From Phytopseudomonas daroniae (GTDB lineage Bacteria; Pseudomonadota; Gammaproteobacteria; Pseudomonadales; Pseudomonadaceae): a stretch of 64,000 nt of DNA. Position 1 is the stretch's first letter; each line of letters starts with the position of its first letter. Below are positions 27,609-36,381 of this stretch, in pieces. The notes beneath the pieces were generated by a model. The model had not been told where the DNA came from. It was given only the letters and a program-made list of their open reading frames with translations, and searched no databases. The position numbers were made by a program, and so were the translations under genes. The DNA lies in contig NZ_QJUI01000020.1 in the NCBI RefSeq assembly GCF_004327285.1, positions 1 to 64,000 on the forward strand. The letters are read 5' to 3'.

Positions 27609-28076
27609 TCATGCGGCGAGCCGCTGCTGTTGGTGTTCTTGATCCTTGCGCGGCTTGGGTAAAAGGCGAGGCCAGCCATCGTTCTGGATTTTCTGGGCGA
27701 ACCCAGGCACTGACGAGTATCGGATGTCCGAAAGGTGTCCCAGGAAAAGATCGAAGCCCAGGTTCGAGTGCTCTTGGGCTCGCTCGAAACCGTTTATTTT
27801 TCTCGCAAGAAGATGTGCCCGGCGAAGTCTCCGGTGCTGGACTAATACGCTCAGGCAAGCGGGACGTATAGGGAGGTCGAACGTGGTGGGCGATTTGACG
27901 GAACAATCAACAAAGACAGGAGAGATGTCGGCGACGTGCTGAGTATCAGGATCGTCAGAGGCAGGGGAGAGTGCCCTGGTGGTATCGGGCTGGCCATAGG
28001 CAATTACTCGTCGCGCGCGCTTGAATATGGGCTGGCGAGCAATGAAGGCATCCTGTTGATTGTTGTCCACGACCAT
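27609..28076 (-). pseudogene. EAL/HDOD signalling protein remnant
   Basis: The frame reads MVVDNNQQDAFIARQPIFKR and RARRVIAYGQPD at its start, which matches the opening of EAL-HDOD proteins (FIARQPIFDRxxxVIAYELLFR). Further on DISPVFVDCSVKSPTTFDLP and ARKINGFERAQEHSNLGFDL resemble scattered pieces of the EAL domain (VFVNCS, GFDLFQGY). At 155 residues it is less than half the normal length and lacks the EAL catalytic block and the HDOD domain, so it is a decayed copy. It lies at the right edge of the catabolic region. Confidence 0.6.
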
Positions 28077-28285
28077 TTCCCTCTTTAACGGACGTGCCCG
28101 GTCTGACCATGAAACACGTCATAGGCATGGAAGAGTGTCGAGCGGGTGGATGCATAAGGGGCGATGCTTGGCCGGCTTCGCGTGCCAATAACTTATAAGA
28201 CGCGCTAAAAATTTTGCCCGTCTATCGGTGCAGTATCCATTGAGAAAAATGGCGTTGCATTTGAGTGAATGGTTAAGGGAGGTCT
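28077..28285. other. Intergenic, no recognised content
   Basis: Region between the EAL/HDOD remnant and a small open frame. Nothing recognisable apart from AAGGGAGG at 28275-28282, a possible ribosome site for the next frame. Confidence 0.35.
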
Positions 28286-28408
28286 ATGCAACGCGATGAT
28301 GAGCGGGCCGCACACGCAGGCATTGGCATTGATCTGAATCCGCCCCGTCCTGCCGATTGGAATTTGACCGAAGACGGATTGCTGCCCCCTGTATCTGATG
28401 GCTTGTAG
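28286..28408 (+). CDS. Possible small protein, 40 residues, unknown
   Basis: ATG 28286 to TAG 28408 encodes MQRDDERAAHAGIGIDLNPP followed by RPADWNLTEDGLLPPVSDGL. The purine-rich AAGGGAGG just upstream is close (3 bases) but strong. The sequence is hydrophilic and proline-rich without a known domain. It may be the N-terminus of a gene cut by the insertion-sequence event next to it, or simply non-coding. Confidence 0.3.
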   Translation: MQRDDERAAHAGIGIDLNPPRPADWNLTEDGLLPPVSDGL

Positions 28409-28429
28409 TGAGGGAAGGTCAAATTGCAG

Positions 28430-28555
28430 CTAGGGTCTGTTGCCTTTCACAGACATTCGCTTTCTTGGAATCACAGCCGTGGCACCTTGTTCCTCAATCT
28501 GCTCCCGTATCGCCTCGCTGTCATGGCCCTTGTCCGCGATGATGGTTTGTGCCAT
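28430..28555 (-). mobile_element. IS5-family transposase fragment
   Basis: The minus-strand frame reads MAQTIIADKGHDSEAIREQI and EEQGATAVIPRKRMSVKGNR before a stop. This is the second catalytic-aspartate region of IS5-family transposases (ADKGYDSxxxRxxIxxxGxxxVIPxK). Both ends are missing, so it is a dead remnant. Together with the IS3 scar at 4.55 kb it brackets the catabolic region. Confidence 0.65.
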
Positions 28556-28709
28556 GAGGAGCGGGCGTTAAAAAATCAGGCTGGTGCGGCCCGCGCGAGA
28601 CTGAGGCGCAACGCCAGCAGTACGCTCTTGAGCGTGGACGCAGTTTGCAATTCATTCATCTGGCCTTCCTGGCTCTCCTGCTAAAAAGACGTTGAACAGG
28701 TTCTAAGCG

Positions 28710-29024
28710 CTATCGGGGCCCTACGCCCAGCGGGCGCATAAAGCTGCGCTCGTAACTGATGATGCAGCGATTCTGCTGGGCATAGGCGAAGGCTTCCAGG
28801 CATTCGGCATCCTGCATGGAACGCTCGCGGTACTCCTCGTAGGCGGCCAGGCTGGGGAAGCTGAACAACGCCAGGGCCACGTTGTTGCTGCCTTCCGAGG
28901 GCAGGAAGTAGCCATGGTGCTGGCCGCCGAATTTCTCCACCAGCGGTATCCACAGCTTGGCGTAATGCTCGAATTCGGCGAGTTGATAGGGGTCGATGAT
29001 ATAGCGCAGGTAGCAGGTGATCAT
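28710..29024 (-). CDS. NIPSNAP family protein
   Basis: A 104-residue dimeric alpha/beta-barrel (ferredoxin-like) protein. MITCYLRYIIDPYQLAEFEH, WIPLVEKFGGQHHGYFLPSE and LALFSFPSLAAYEEYRERSM are typical of NIPSNAP proteins, a family related to antibiotic-biosynthesis monooxygenases but with no agreed reaction. A textbook ribosome site AAGGAGATAACC precedes ATG 29024. Confidence 0.85.
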   Translation of the reverse strand: MITCYLRYIIDPYQLAEFEHYAKLWIPLVEKFGGQHHGYFLPSEGSNNVALALFSFPSLAAYEEYRERSMQDAECLEAFAYAQQNRCIISYERSFMRPLGVGPR

Positions 29025-29525
29025 GGTTATCTCCTTGACTGGTTGCCCGGCATGGCCCAGGCCCTAATATGACTTTGATGGGGTGACGGATGTAAGGAGC
29101 GCCGGCCTTGTGCAAATGACCCTGGTGCCACATCACAGATCAAATGTCGTATCCGAGCGAACGGGCTGAGTGGTTGCTCAAAGGCGGAAGCGGCCGTTCG
29201 GTGACCCGCGTTGAACCATGGATCACGGCCTTCGGCCCCGGATTACGCCTGCGGCTAATCCAGGCTACGTTCTACGGTCTTAAAGGCGCAAACGGCCATT
29301 CGTAGGGTGGACGACGCTTGCCTACGCGGCCCGATCCGTCCACCGCTCTGCAATCGCAATGGTGGATGAAAAAAGCGTCATCCACCCTACGTCCGCTTGC
29401 GCCACATGGTTGCCATACCCCGTCTCGGGCACATCTACCACCCTGGCCGACACATGACCGTTGTCGCGACACTGGTGAGCGGCGGCAATGGTAATTGCCC
29501 ATTCCAGGGTGGACATGAAAGCCCC
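29025..29525. other. Intergenic region with dispersed repeats
   Basis: 501 bases with no gene. At about 29145-29205 lies a flank (GAGCGAACGGGCTGAGTGGT...) that recurs in inverse near 52740-52795. At about 29240-29272 is a GGATTACGCCTGCGGCTAAT element that recurs near 61074, and at 29301-29391 there is a full copy of the palindromic repeat. Confidence 0.6.
29301..29391. repeat. Dispersed palindromic repeat, copy 1
   Basis: Starts CGTAGGGTGGACGACGC, has an internal GGTGGATGAAAAAAGCGTC and ends TCCACCCTACG. The outer arms are inverted repeats. Further copies lie at 32490-32580, 52667-52745, 56926-57009 and 60220-60337. Confidence 0.8.
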
Positions 29526-29813
29526 CTAGGCGAATGGTTCGAGCAGCAGGAAGGTACCGGGCTGGCGCTGGTAGCTGTCGATCCTGGGTACCAGTGTCTG
29601 GAAATGCTCGGTCTTGCAGTGAGTATCCAGCGCGGCTCTGTCCGGCCATTTTTCGATGAAAACGAAATGACCAGGATCCTTCTCGTCGATGTGCAGATCG
29701 TAAGACAGGCACAGCGGCTCTTCGCGGGTTCGGCGTACCAATTCGGCGTAGAGCGGCAGTACCTGCTCGATGAATTCTTCCTTGATGAAGTCCTGGGCAA
29801 TGACCGTGAGCAT
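29526..29813 (-). CDS. Putative quinol monooxygenase (ABM domain)
   Basis: A 95-residue single-domain antibiotic-biosynthesis-monooxygenase-like protein: MLTVIAQDFIKEEFIEQVLP, REEPLCLSYDLHIDEKDPGH, FVFIEKWPDRAALDTHCKTE. The EKW.....L..H motif is typical of YgiN/ABM proteins, cofactor-free oxygenases acting on quinol-like compounds. It is upstream of the NIPSNAP gene in the same direction, 500 bases away, so cotranscription is doubtful. Confidence 0.8.
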   Translation of the reverse strand: MLTVIAQDFIKEEFIEQVLPLYAELVRRTREEPLCLSYDLHIDEKDPGHFVFIEKWPDRAALDTHCKTEHFQTLVPRIDSYQRQPGTFLLLEPFA

Positions 29814-29881
29814 CGGGTTGCGGTTCTCCTGAGTGGTGGCGTTCCTGCGTGAACAGGATATGGGCGTGCGTGAAAAGAGGT

Positions 29882-30241
29882 TCAGGCCGTTTCATCGCGT
29901 GCCCAGAAGGTTTCGAGCACACTGCCGAAACGGCTGGTATCAAGTGGATCGAGGCGCTCTGCGCAGATCACCATGCCGCTCTGGGTGATGATCCGCAGGC
30001 GCAGCTGCTGGTCTCTCCATTCATAGACCAGCCTGCCCCAGTCCCAATCGTCGCAAGGTGGCACACGGCCTATGTGCTCGAATACCTGTTCAATGGGCTG
30101 TCCGGCGTAACGCTCCGGCTGGGCGAAAAAGGCCAGCAACCTTTCGGCGTTGGCTACCGAGGGCACTGGCGGCCTTCTGTTGCGGGTATGGCGTATCCAC
30201 AGGGCCAGCACGACCAGCAGGGCAAGCAGCGCGATTACCAT
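29882..30241 (-). CDS. Membrane-anchored hypothetical protein
   Basis: A 119-residue protein with one N-terminal transmembrane segment (MVIALLALLVVLALWIRHTR) and a soluble rest (ANAERLLAFFAQPERYAGQP ... DWDWGRLVYEWRDQQLRLRI). ATG 30241 was chosen; the frame extends to a TTG at 30277. I do not recognise a family. Confidence 0.6.
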   Translation of the reverse strand: MVIALLALLVVLALWIRHTRNRRPPVPSVANAERLLAFFAQPERYAGQPIEQVFEHIGRVPPCDDWDWGRLVYEWRDQQLRLRIITQSGMVICAERLDPLDTSRFGSVLETFWARDETA

Positions 30242-30354
30242 GCGTGGGTGATGCCGCTCGGCAGATGGGTAGCGCAAAGGCGGGTATGAGGCCTGTGCCC
30301 GGTATTGATCGAAGGATGGATCTTCATCGGTGGATATCCTTGTGCGTTCCCATT

Positions 30355-31230
30355 TCAGCTATTCAAAAGCCGTTCGAGCAACCACGCCGCCGCCGGGCCC
30401 AGCGGCCGCTCACGTGACCAGACCACATCCACTGAAACCTGCCTGGGCCAACCGTTGACTGCCAGTTCCTGCAGGCGCTCACCGCCATGGCCGATGACCA
30501 GTTGTCGTGGCAGTGCGGCCCAGCCAAAGCCCAGTGTGGCCATTTCCAGTAGCAGCAGATAGTCCGGTGCTGACCAGCAGCGTCCGCCGCTGCCTGGCAG
30601 ATCGTCCAGTGCACCTTCCTGATCCGCCACGCTACTCAGGCGTAATACGCGCCAATGGGCCAGATCCTCCGGGTTGATCCGAGACGATCGGGTGAGCGGA
30701 TGCCCCTTGGCAACGAAGAGACCGAAGTCCGCACAATCCGCCAGGCTCGCGTGTGCCAGTTCCGGTGGGTAGCTGGCCTGCGCGGCGAGCAGGCCCAGAT
30801 TGGCGCGGCCCTGGCCGACAAGGTCGAGCACGTCAGCGTGTTCGGCGAAGAAGCATTCGAACTCCAGATCCGGGTATCGCTGGTCGAGTTCGGCCAAGCG
30901 AGCCTGATATTGGCTGGCCTGGTAGGCGTCCGACAGCACCAGCGTCAGCTTGGGCTCCAGGCCCGCAGCCAATTGGCCGGCCTGGCGCAACAGGCGATCC
31001 GACGCTGCCAGTACATCCTGTACGCGGCTCAGAAGGCTGCAGCCGGCCTCTGTCAGAGTGAGCTGGCGCGCACCGCGCACGAACAGGCTGACGTTGAGGT
31101 CGATTTCCAGTCGCGAAATCGCTTCGCTGATCGTCGACTGGCTTTTACCCAGGCGCCTGGCCGCCGCACTGAACGAGCCGGTGGCGGCTGCCTGGGCGAA
31201 CGCATGGAGAGATTCGGGAGATAGGTTCAT
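30355..31230 (-). CDS. LysR-type regulator divergent from a PACE efflux gene
   Basis: A 291-residue LysR regulator. HTH: LHAFAQAAATGSFSAAARRL with GKSQSTISEAISRLEIDLNV; effector domain: LTLVLSDAYQASQYQARLAE and GRANLGLLAAQASYPPELAH. It starts at ATG 31228-31230, 87 bases from the divergent PACE pump gene. In the known AceI/AceR pair the adjacent LysR protein activates the pump in response to its biocide substrate, so the same arrangement is likely here (inference). Confidence 0.85.
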   Translation of the reverse strand: MNLSPESLHAFAQAAATGSFSAAARRLGKSQSTISEAISRLEIDLNVSLFVRGARQLTLTEAGCSLLSRVQDVLAASDRLLRQAGQLAAGLEPKLTLVLSDAYQASQYQARLAELDQRYPDLEFECFFAEHADVLDLVGQGRANLGLLAAQASYPPELAHASLADCADFGLFVAKGHPLTRSSRINPEDLAHWRVLRLSSVADQEGALDDLPGSGGRCWSAPDYLLLLEMATLGFGWAALPRQLVIGHGGERLQELAVNGWPRQVSVDVVWSRERPLGPAAAWLLERLLNS

Positions 31231-31317
31231 ATCGGTTTTGCCGATGGCTGGCAACTTTGCTCTGGCTGTTTTTCCGATGAGGATAGTCCCATCGACGTTA
31301 CCTAGCGAGTCTGGACA

Positions 31318-31782
31318 ATGAGTCAATCCAATCAGCTTGCCCGTCGCTCCTTCAAGGAGCGCGTGCTGCATGCAACCCTGTTCGAGGTGATCGCCGTGGC
31401 GGTGTGCGCGCCGCTGCTGGCCTGGGCGATGGGTAAATCTCTGGCGCACATGGGCGCCCTGACGCTGATGTTCTCGGCCATCGCCATGCTCTGGAACATG
31501 ATCTTCAACGTCATGTTCGACGCTGCCCAGCGGCGCATGGGCTTCGAGCGCGGCCTGTGGGCGCGGATCAGCCATGCCTTGCTCTTCGAGGCTGGCCTGA
31601 TTCTGGTGCTGGTACCGCTGGCGGCCTGGTGGTTGTCCATCAGTCTGGTCGCGGCATTCTTTCTGGATATCGGCCTGATCCTGTTCTTCCTGCCTTACAC
31701 CCTGGGCTACAACTGGGCGTACGACAGCCTGCGCGAGCGCTACTTCAATCGCCGCGAGGCCTGCTCTCTGGCTTGCCGATAG
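31318..31782 (+). CDS. PACE-family multidrug/biocide efflux transporter
   Basis: A 154-residue inner-membrane protein with four transmembrane helices arranged as two BTP repeats. The first contains the conserved glutamate of PACE proteins (RVLHATLFEVIAVAVCAPLL) and WNMIFNVMFDAAQRRMGFER; the second repeats the pattern (ISHALLFEAGLILVLVPLAA ... YTLGYNWAYDSLRERYF). The family exports chlorhexidine, acriflavine and short diamines using the proton gradient. It is divergent from the LysR gene. Confidence 0.88.
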   Translation: MSQSNQLARRSFKERVLHATLFEVIAVAVCAPLLAWAMGKSLAHMGALTLMFSAIAMLWNMIFNVMFDAAQRRMGFERGLWARISHALLFEAGLILVLVPLAAWWLSISLVAAFFLDIGLILFFLPYTLGYNWAYDSLRERYFNRREACSLACR

Positions 31783-31900
31783 CGACTGGCTTTCGCGACG
31801 ATCTGCCAGGCTGCAGGTCGTCGGCCGAGTGCCATGTAGCTTGGATTCGTTGCAGGCAACCCCTAAGCTGCGCGGATTTCCAATCCCCGAAGGCAAGGGT

Positions 31901-32437
31901 ATGGCAACTCAGAGCATCGTCGTTCCGCGGATTTCCAGCTTTCCTGGCCATGAGCGCAAAGCGCAGCAGATCCTGCGCTGGCTGGCCAAGCGCGATATCG
32001 TCGCGGCGCTGCCCACCACCTGTGGGCGCAGTGGCATGGCCTACGCCATCGCGCCAGGGGCGAGTCGGGTCGTTGAATTTGCGGATCGGTTGCCGTTCGG
32101 CCAACCCATCAATGGCCTGGAAGTCATTTACCGGCGCTGCATCTATACGCCCATCGACGATTTTCTCGAGGAGGCCGGCTGCCCCGAGTGCCGTCGAGAA
32201 GTCGGCGAGGCGCTGTTCGAGAGCCTGGATGAGTGGACGCCGGGGGAAACCGACAACTTCATGTGCCCCGAATGTCGGCACGAAGATGACATCAACGGCT
32301 TCCTGTTTCTGCAACCCTGCGGTTTTTCCAACCTGGGTTTCATCTTCAACGGCTGGGCCGGGGCGCGCTTCACGCCAGCCTTTCTCGAAGAGTTCGCCGA
32401 ACGGCTGGGCTACCCGGTTGCATTGGTGCAGGCCTGA
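31901..32437 (+). CDS. Hypothetical protein with two CxxC pairs
   Basis: A 178-residue soluble protein. Cysteine pairs CPECRREVG and CPECRHEDD suggest a zinc ribbon between about residues 92 and 128, followed by a conserved-looking FLFLQPCGFSNLGFIFNGW. ATG 31901 is used; the frame is open upstream but only this start has the AAGGCAAGGGT purine stretch before it. I recognise it as a conserved pseudomonad protein without known function. Confidence 0.7.
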   Translation: MATQSIVVPRISSFPGHERKAQQILRWLAKRDIVAALPTTCGRSGMAYAIAPGASRVVEFADRLPFGQPINGLEVIYRRCIYTPIDDFLEEAGCPECRREVGEALFESLDEWTPGETDNFMCPECRHEDDINGFLFLQPCGFSNLGFIFNGWAGARFTPAFLEEFAERLGYPVALVQA

Positions 32438-32489
32438 GAGCCTGTTCACGATCTTTGTGCTTGGCAGATCGGCGGCAAAAGCAGCCCCT

Positions 32490-32580
32490 GTAGGGTGGAT
32501 GACGCTTTTTTCATCCACCATTGCGACCGCAGAGTGGTGAACGGATCGGGCCGCGTAGGTGAAGCGTCATCCACCCTACG
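32490..32580. repeat. Dispersed palindromic repeat, copy 2
   Basis: GTAGGGTGGATGACGCTTTT at one end and GAAGCGTCATCCACCCTACG at the other. The internal order (TCATCCACCATTGCGA first) is the reverse of copy 1, so this copy is inverted. Confidence 0.8.
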
Positions 32581-32833
32581 ACAGGCCGCTACTGCCACTT
32601 TGCTGTCATTGCACGTGCAATCTCGTCGAAAGATCTTGAGCCGGCTCTGGAAGGAGGCTTATTGCCGCTCTCGGCCTGGCAGCCTGGAGACCAGCCTCTG
32701 GCGCGGTTCTGCATATAAAAGGGGGAGCTCTTCCCTGAGCCTGAATAGATCAGGCTGCATGAATCCGCTTCGGTTCCCTGCCGGCTGAGAATCATTGATA
32801 TTAATTGCCGAACGGTCGAACCTATTCTTTACA

Positions 32834-32862
32834 TTGAGTGACGGGGGCTGACTCGGTATAAT
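32834..32862 (+). promoter_or_regulatory. Sigma-70 promoter of guaB
   Basis: TTGAGT at 32834-32839, a 17-base spacer, then a consensus TATAAT at 32857-32862. Transcription would start near 32869, about 30 bases before the guaB ATG at 32900. The upstream stretch is AT-rich (ATTGATATTAATTGCC). Confidence 0.75.
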
Positions 32863-32899
32863 GGCGCGCTTCCAATTTTCCCGTCTGGGAGCCCCCGCC

Positions 32900-34369
32900 A
32901 TGCTGCGTATCAGTCAAGAAGCTCTTACCTTCGACGACGTTTTACTTATCCCCGGTTTCTCCGATGTTCTGCCGAAGGACGTCAGCCTCAAGACTCGCCT
33001 CACCCGTGGCATCGAGTTGAATATTCCGCTGCTGTCCGCCGCCATGGATACCGTGACCGAAGCCCGCCTGGCCATCGCCATGGCGCAGGAAGGTGGCATC
33101 GGCATCATCCACAAGAACATGACCATCGAGCAGCAGGCTGTCGAAGTCCGCAAGGTCAAGAAATTCGAATCCGGTGTGGTCAAGGATCCGATCACCATCG
33201 AGGCCGACGCCACCGTGCGCGACCTGTTCGAACTGACCCGCCAGCACAACATCTCCGGCGTACCGGTGCTGAGCAACGGTGATCTGGTCGGCATCGTCAC
33301 TTCCCGTGACGTGCGCTTCGAGAACCGCCTGGACGCTACCGTGCGTGAAGTGATGACGCCCAAAGAGCGTCTCGTCACGGTCAAGGAAGGCGCTACCAAG
33401 GAAGTGGTTCGCGAGCTGCTGCACAAGCACCGCATCGAGAAAGTCCTGATCGTCGACGACGCTTTCACCCTCAAGGGCATGATGACCGTCAAGGACATCG
33501 AGAAAGCCAAGGCCTACCCGCTGGCCAGCAAGGACGACCAAGGTCGTCTGCGCGTCGGTGCCGCCGTAGGAACTGGCGCCGATACCGGTGACCGAGTTGC
33601 CGCGCTGGCCAATGCCGGCGTCGATGTGATCATCGTCGATACTGCTCACGGTCACTCCAAGGGCGTGATCGAGCGCGTGCGCTGGGTCAAGCAGAACTTC
33701 CCGGACATCCAGGTGATCGGCGGCAACATCGCCACCGGCGCTGCTGCACTGGCCCTGGCCGAAGCGGGCGCCGATGCGGTCAAGGTCGGTATCGGCCCTG
33801 GCTCGATCTGCACCACCCGTATCGTCGCCGGTGTCGGCGTGCCGCAGATCTCCGCCGTGGCCAATGTCGCTGCGGCGCTGGAAGGCACTGGCATTCCGCT
33901 GATCGCCGATGGCGGCATCCGCTTCTCCGGTGACCTGTCCAAGGCCATCGTTGCCGGCGCTTCGGCGGTAATGATCGGTTCCATGCTGGCCGGTACCGAG
34001 GAGGCACCGGGCGAGATCGAACTGTTCCAGGGGCGTTCCTACAAGGCTTACCGTGGCATGGGCTCGCTGGGCGCCATGTCCCAGGCTCAGGGTTCCTCGG
34101 ATCGCTACTTCCAGGATTCCTCCGCCGGTGCCGAGAAGCTGGTGCCCGAGGGCATCGAAGGCCGCGTGGCCTACAAGGGCGCCATGGGCTCCATCGTCCA
34201 TCAGTTGATGGGCGGCCTGCGTGCCTCCATGGGTTACACCGGTTGCGCGACCATCGAAGAGATGCGCACCAAGCCCGAGTTCGTGCGTATCACCGGTGCC
34301 GGCATGGCCGAATCCCACGTTCACGACGTGCAGATCACCAAGGAAGCGCCGAACTACCGGGTAGGCTGA
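32900..34369 (+). CDS. guaB: Inosine-5'-monophosphate dehydrogenase
   Basis: Oxidises IMP to XMP with NAD+, the first committed step to GMP. 489 residues, full length. It shows the N-terminal MLRISQEALTFDDVLLIPGF, two CBS domains inserted at about 95-205, the catalytic-cysteine loop GPGSICTTRIVAGVG (about residue 303), the IMP phosphate site ADGGIRFSGD and the flap KLVPEGIEGRVAYKG. ATG 32900 is preferred over an in-frame ATG at 32861, which lies at the predicted transcription start. It forms an operon with guaA, 124 bases downstream. Confidence 0.97.
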   Translation: MLRISQEALTFDDVLLIPGFSDVLPKDVSLKTRLTRGIELNIPLLSAAMDTVTEARLAIAMAQEGGIGIIHKNMTIEQQAVEVRKVKKFESGVVKDPITIEADATVRDLFELTRQHNISGVPVLSNGDLVGIVTSRDVRFENRLDATVREVMTPKERLVTVKEGATKEVVRELLHKHRIEKVLIVDDAFTLKGMMTVKDIEKAKAYPLASKDDQGRLRVGAAVGTGADTGDRVAALANAGVDVIIVDTAHGHSKGVIERVRWVKQNFPDIQVIGGNIATGAAALALAEAGADAVKVGIGPGSICTTRIVAGVGVPQISAVANVAAALEGTGIPLIADGGIRFSGDLSKAIVAGASAVMIGSMLAGTEEAPGEIELFQGRSYKAYRGMGSLGAMSQAQGSSDRYFQDSSAGAEKLVPEGIEGRVAYKGAMGSIVHQLMGGLRASMGYTGCATIEEMRTKPEFVRITGAGMAESHVHDVQITKEAPNYRVG

Positions 34370-34493
34370 AGCAGCCCCAAGCGACAAGCTGCAAGCGCCA
34401 AGCTGTTAGGATGAGCCTGATAGCCTGGCTTACAGCTCCCCAATTACTTGCAGCTTGAAGCTTGCAGCTTGAAGCTGCCTCGTAGAGGCACCC
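34370..34493. repeat. guaB-guaA spacer with AAGCTTGCAGCTTG-type tandem repeats
   Basis: The spacer contains GACAAGCTGCAAGCGCCAAG and, further on, CTTGCAGCTTGAAGCTTGCA with GCTTGAAGCTG. These are short tandem and inverted repeats able to fold into a hairpin between the two cistrons. Such repeats are common in pseudomonad intergenic spaces. Confidence 0.5.
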
Positions 34494-36074
34494 ATGGCCC
34501 ATCAAGACATTCACGCTCACCGCATCCTGATCCTCGATTTCGGTTCCCAGTACACCCAGTTGATCGCCCGCCGCGTGCGCGAGATCGGCGTGTATTGCGA
34601 ACTGCACCCGTTCGACATGGACGATGACGCGATTCGCGAATTCGCACCGCGCGGCGTCATCCTCGCCGGTGGTCCGGAGTCGGTACACGAAGCCAACAGC
34701 CCGCGCTGCCCGCAAGCGGTGTTCGACCTCGGCGTGCCGGTGTTCGGCATCTGCTACGGCATGCAGACCATGGCCGAGCAGCTTGGCGGTCGAGTGGCCG
34801 GTTCCGACCTGCGCGAATTCGGCTATGCCCGTGTCGACGTGGTCGGCAAGAGCCGCATCCTCGATGGCATCGAAGACCACGTCGATGCCGACGGCGTATT
34901 CGGCCTGGACGTATGGATGAGCCACGGCGACAAGGTCACCGAGATCCCGGCTGGCTTCCACGTGCTGGCCAGCACGCCGAGCTGCCCGATCGCCGGCATG
35001 TTCGACGACGACCGTCACTACTACGGCGTGCAGTTCCACCCGGAAGTGACCCACACCAAGCAGGGCGAACGCATCCTGTCGCGCTTCATCCTCGACATCT
35101 GCGGCTGTGAAGCCCTGTGGACGCCGTCGAAGATCGCCGAAGACGCCATCGCTCAGGTACGCGCCCAGGTCGGCGACGCCAACGTGCTGCTCGGCCTATC
35201 CGGCGGCGTGGACTCCTCGGTGGTGGCAGCGCTGCTGCACAAGGCCATCGGCGATCAACTGACCTGCGTATTCGTCGACAACGGCCTGCTGCGCCTGCAC
35301 GAAGGCGAGCAGGTGATGGCCATGTTCGCCGAGAACATGGGCGTCAAGGTAATCCGCGCCAACGCCGAAGCGCAGTTCCTCGACAACCTGGCCGGCGAAG
35401 CCGATCCGGAGAAGAAGCGCAAGATCATCGGTCGCACCTTCATCGACGTGTTCGATGCCCAGGCCAGCCAGCTCGACAACATCCAGTTCCTGGCGCAAGG
35501 CACCATCTACCCGGACGTGATCGAGTCCGCTGGCGCCAAGAGCGGCAAGGCCCACGTGATCAAGTCGCACCACAACGTCGGCGGCCTGCCCGAGGAAATG
35601 AACCTCAAGCTGGTCGAACCGCTGCGCGAACTGTTCAAGGATGAAGTGCGTCGCCTCGGTCTCGAACTGGGCCTGCCGTACGATATGGTCTACCGCCACC
35701 CGTTCCCGGGCCCGGGTTTGGGCGTGCGCATCCTCGGTGAAGTGAAGAAGGAATACGCCGACCTGCTGCGCCGTGCCGACCACATCTTCATCGAAGAACT
35801 GCGCAAGGCCGACTGGTACCACAAGGTCAGCCAGGCGTTCGTGGTGTTCCAGCCGGTGAAATCGGTTGGCGTGGTCGGTGACGGTCGCCGTTACGCCTGG
35901 GTCGTGGCCCTGCGTGCAGTGGAAACCATCGACTTCATGACCGCCCGCTGGGCGCACCTGCCTTACGAACTGCTGGAAACCGTCAGCGGTCGCATCATCA
36001 ACGAAATCGACGGCATCTCCCGCGTCACCTACGACGTGTCGAGCAAGCCGCCAGCGACCATCGAGTGGGAATGA
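34494..36074 (+). CDS. guaA: GMP synthase (glutamine-hydrolysing)
   Basis: Converts XMP to GMP with glutamine and ATP. 526 residues. The class I amidotransferase domain has the nucleophile in GVPVFGICYGMQTMAEQ (about residue 87) and the catalytic HPEVTHT; the ATP pyrophosphatase domain has the PP-loop GLSGGVDSSVVAALL (about 233). The C-terminal dimer domain ends ISRVTYDVSSKPPATIEWE. Its last codons and the terminator behind it are imperfectly duplicated at 41.77 kb, so this gene end is the attachment site of the adjacent island. Confidence 0.97.
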   Translation: MAHQDIHAHRILILDFGSQYTQLIARRVREIGVYCELHPFDMDDDAIREFAPRGVILAGGPESVHEANSPRCPQAVFDLGVPVFGICYGMQTMAEQLGGRVAGSDLREFGYARVDVVGKSRILDGIEDHVDADGVFGLDVWMSHGDKVTEIPAGFHVLASTPSCPIAGMFDDDRHYYGVQFHPEVTHTKQGERILSRFILDICGCEALWTPSKIAEDAIAQVRAQVGDANVLLGLSGGVDSSVVAALLHKAIGDQLTCVFVDNGLLRLHEGEQVMAMFAENMGVKVIRANAEAQFLDNLAGEADPEKKRKIIGRTFIDVFDAQASQLDNIQFLAQGTIYPDVIESAGAKSGKAHVIKSHHNVGGLPEEMNLKLVEPLRELFKDEVRRLGLELGLPYDMVYRHPFPGPGLGVRILGEVKKEYADLLRRADHIFIEELRKADWYHKVSQAFVVFQPVKSVGVVGDGRRYAWVVALRAVETIDFMTARWAHLPYELLETVSGRIINEIDGISRVTYDVSSKPPATIEWE

Positions 36075-36195
36075 TCCCACGTCCAGCACTGTCCGGCACG
36101 ATCTAGCAAAAAATGCCAAGAAGCCCGCGTAATTGCGGGCTTCTTGCATTTTGCGTCTGGCATTTTCTGGCAGGGTTTGGCAGCGCCAAGCAGCT
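36062..36195. repeat. attL-side direct repeat: guaA 3' end plus terminator
   Basis: From GAGTGGGAATGA through CACGTCCAGCACTGTCCGGC, CTAGCA, the hairpin GAAGCCCGCGTAATTGCGGGC and CTGGCATTTT to CGCCAAGCAGC, about 130 bases. It is matched in the same order at 41770-41904. The longest identical run is 22 bases, in the hairpin. Confidence 0.7.
36118..36145 (+). terminator. Rho-independent terminator of guaBA
   Basis: AAGAAGCCCGC and GCGGGCTTCTT form an 11-bp stem around GTAATT, 43 bases after the guaA stop. The T-run is short. Confidence 0.8.
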
Positions 36196-36381
36196 CTTTT
36201 ACATGGCACAGATGATGGTAGTATCGAGAGGAAATACCATGTGCTGCGCTCGGTACCATGATGATGGTCAAGCTGAGCTCATGGTATCGATTTTGATCTA
36301 AGCATTGATTTCTAAGGGTTTTAGCCATTTTGGGTCGATGTTTTTCATCATGGTATTTTTACATGGAGATTTGCCGGGGCG

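Noticed and set aside
32942..34387. Long minus-strand open frame (481 codons) opposite guaB
   Set aside because: It mirrors the guaB codons, has low-complexity H/D/G-rich content without a domain, and guaB is certain.
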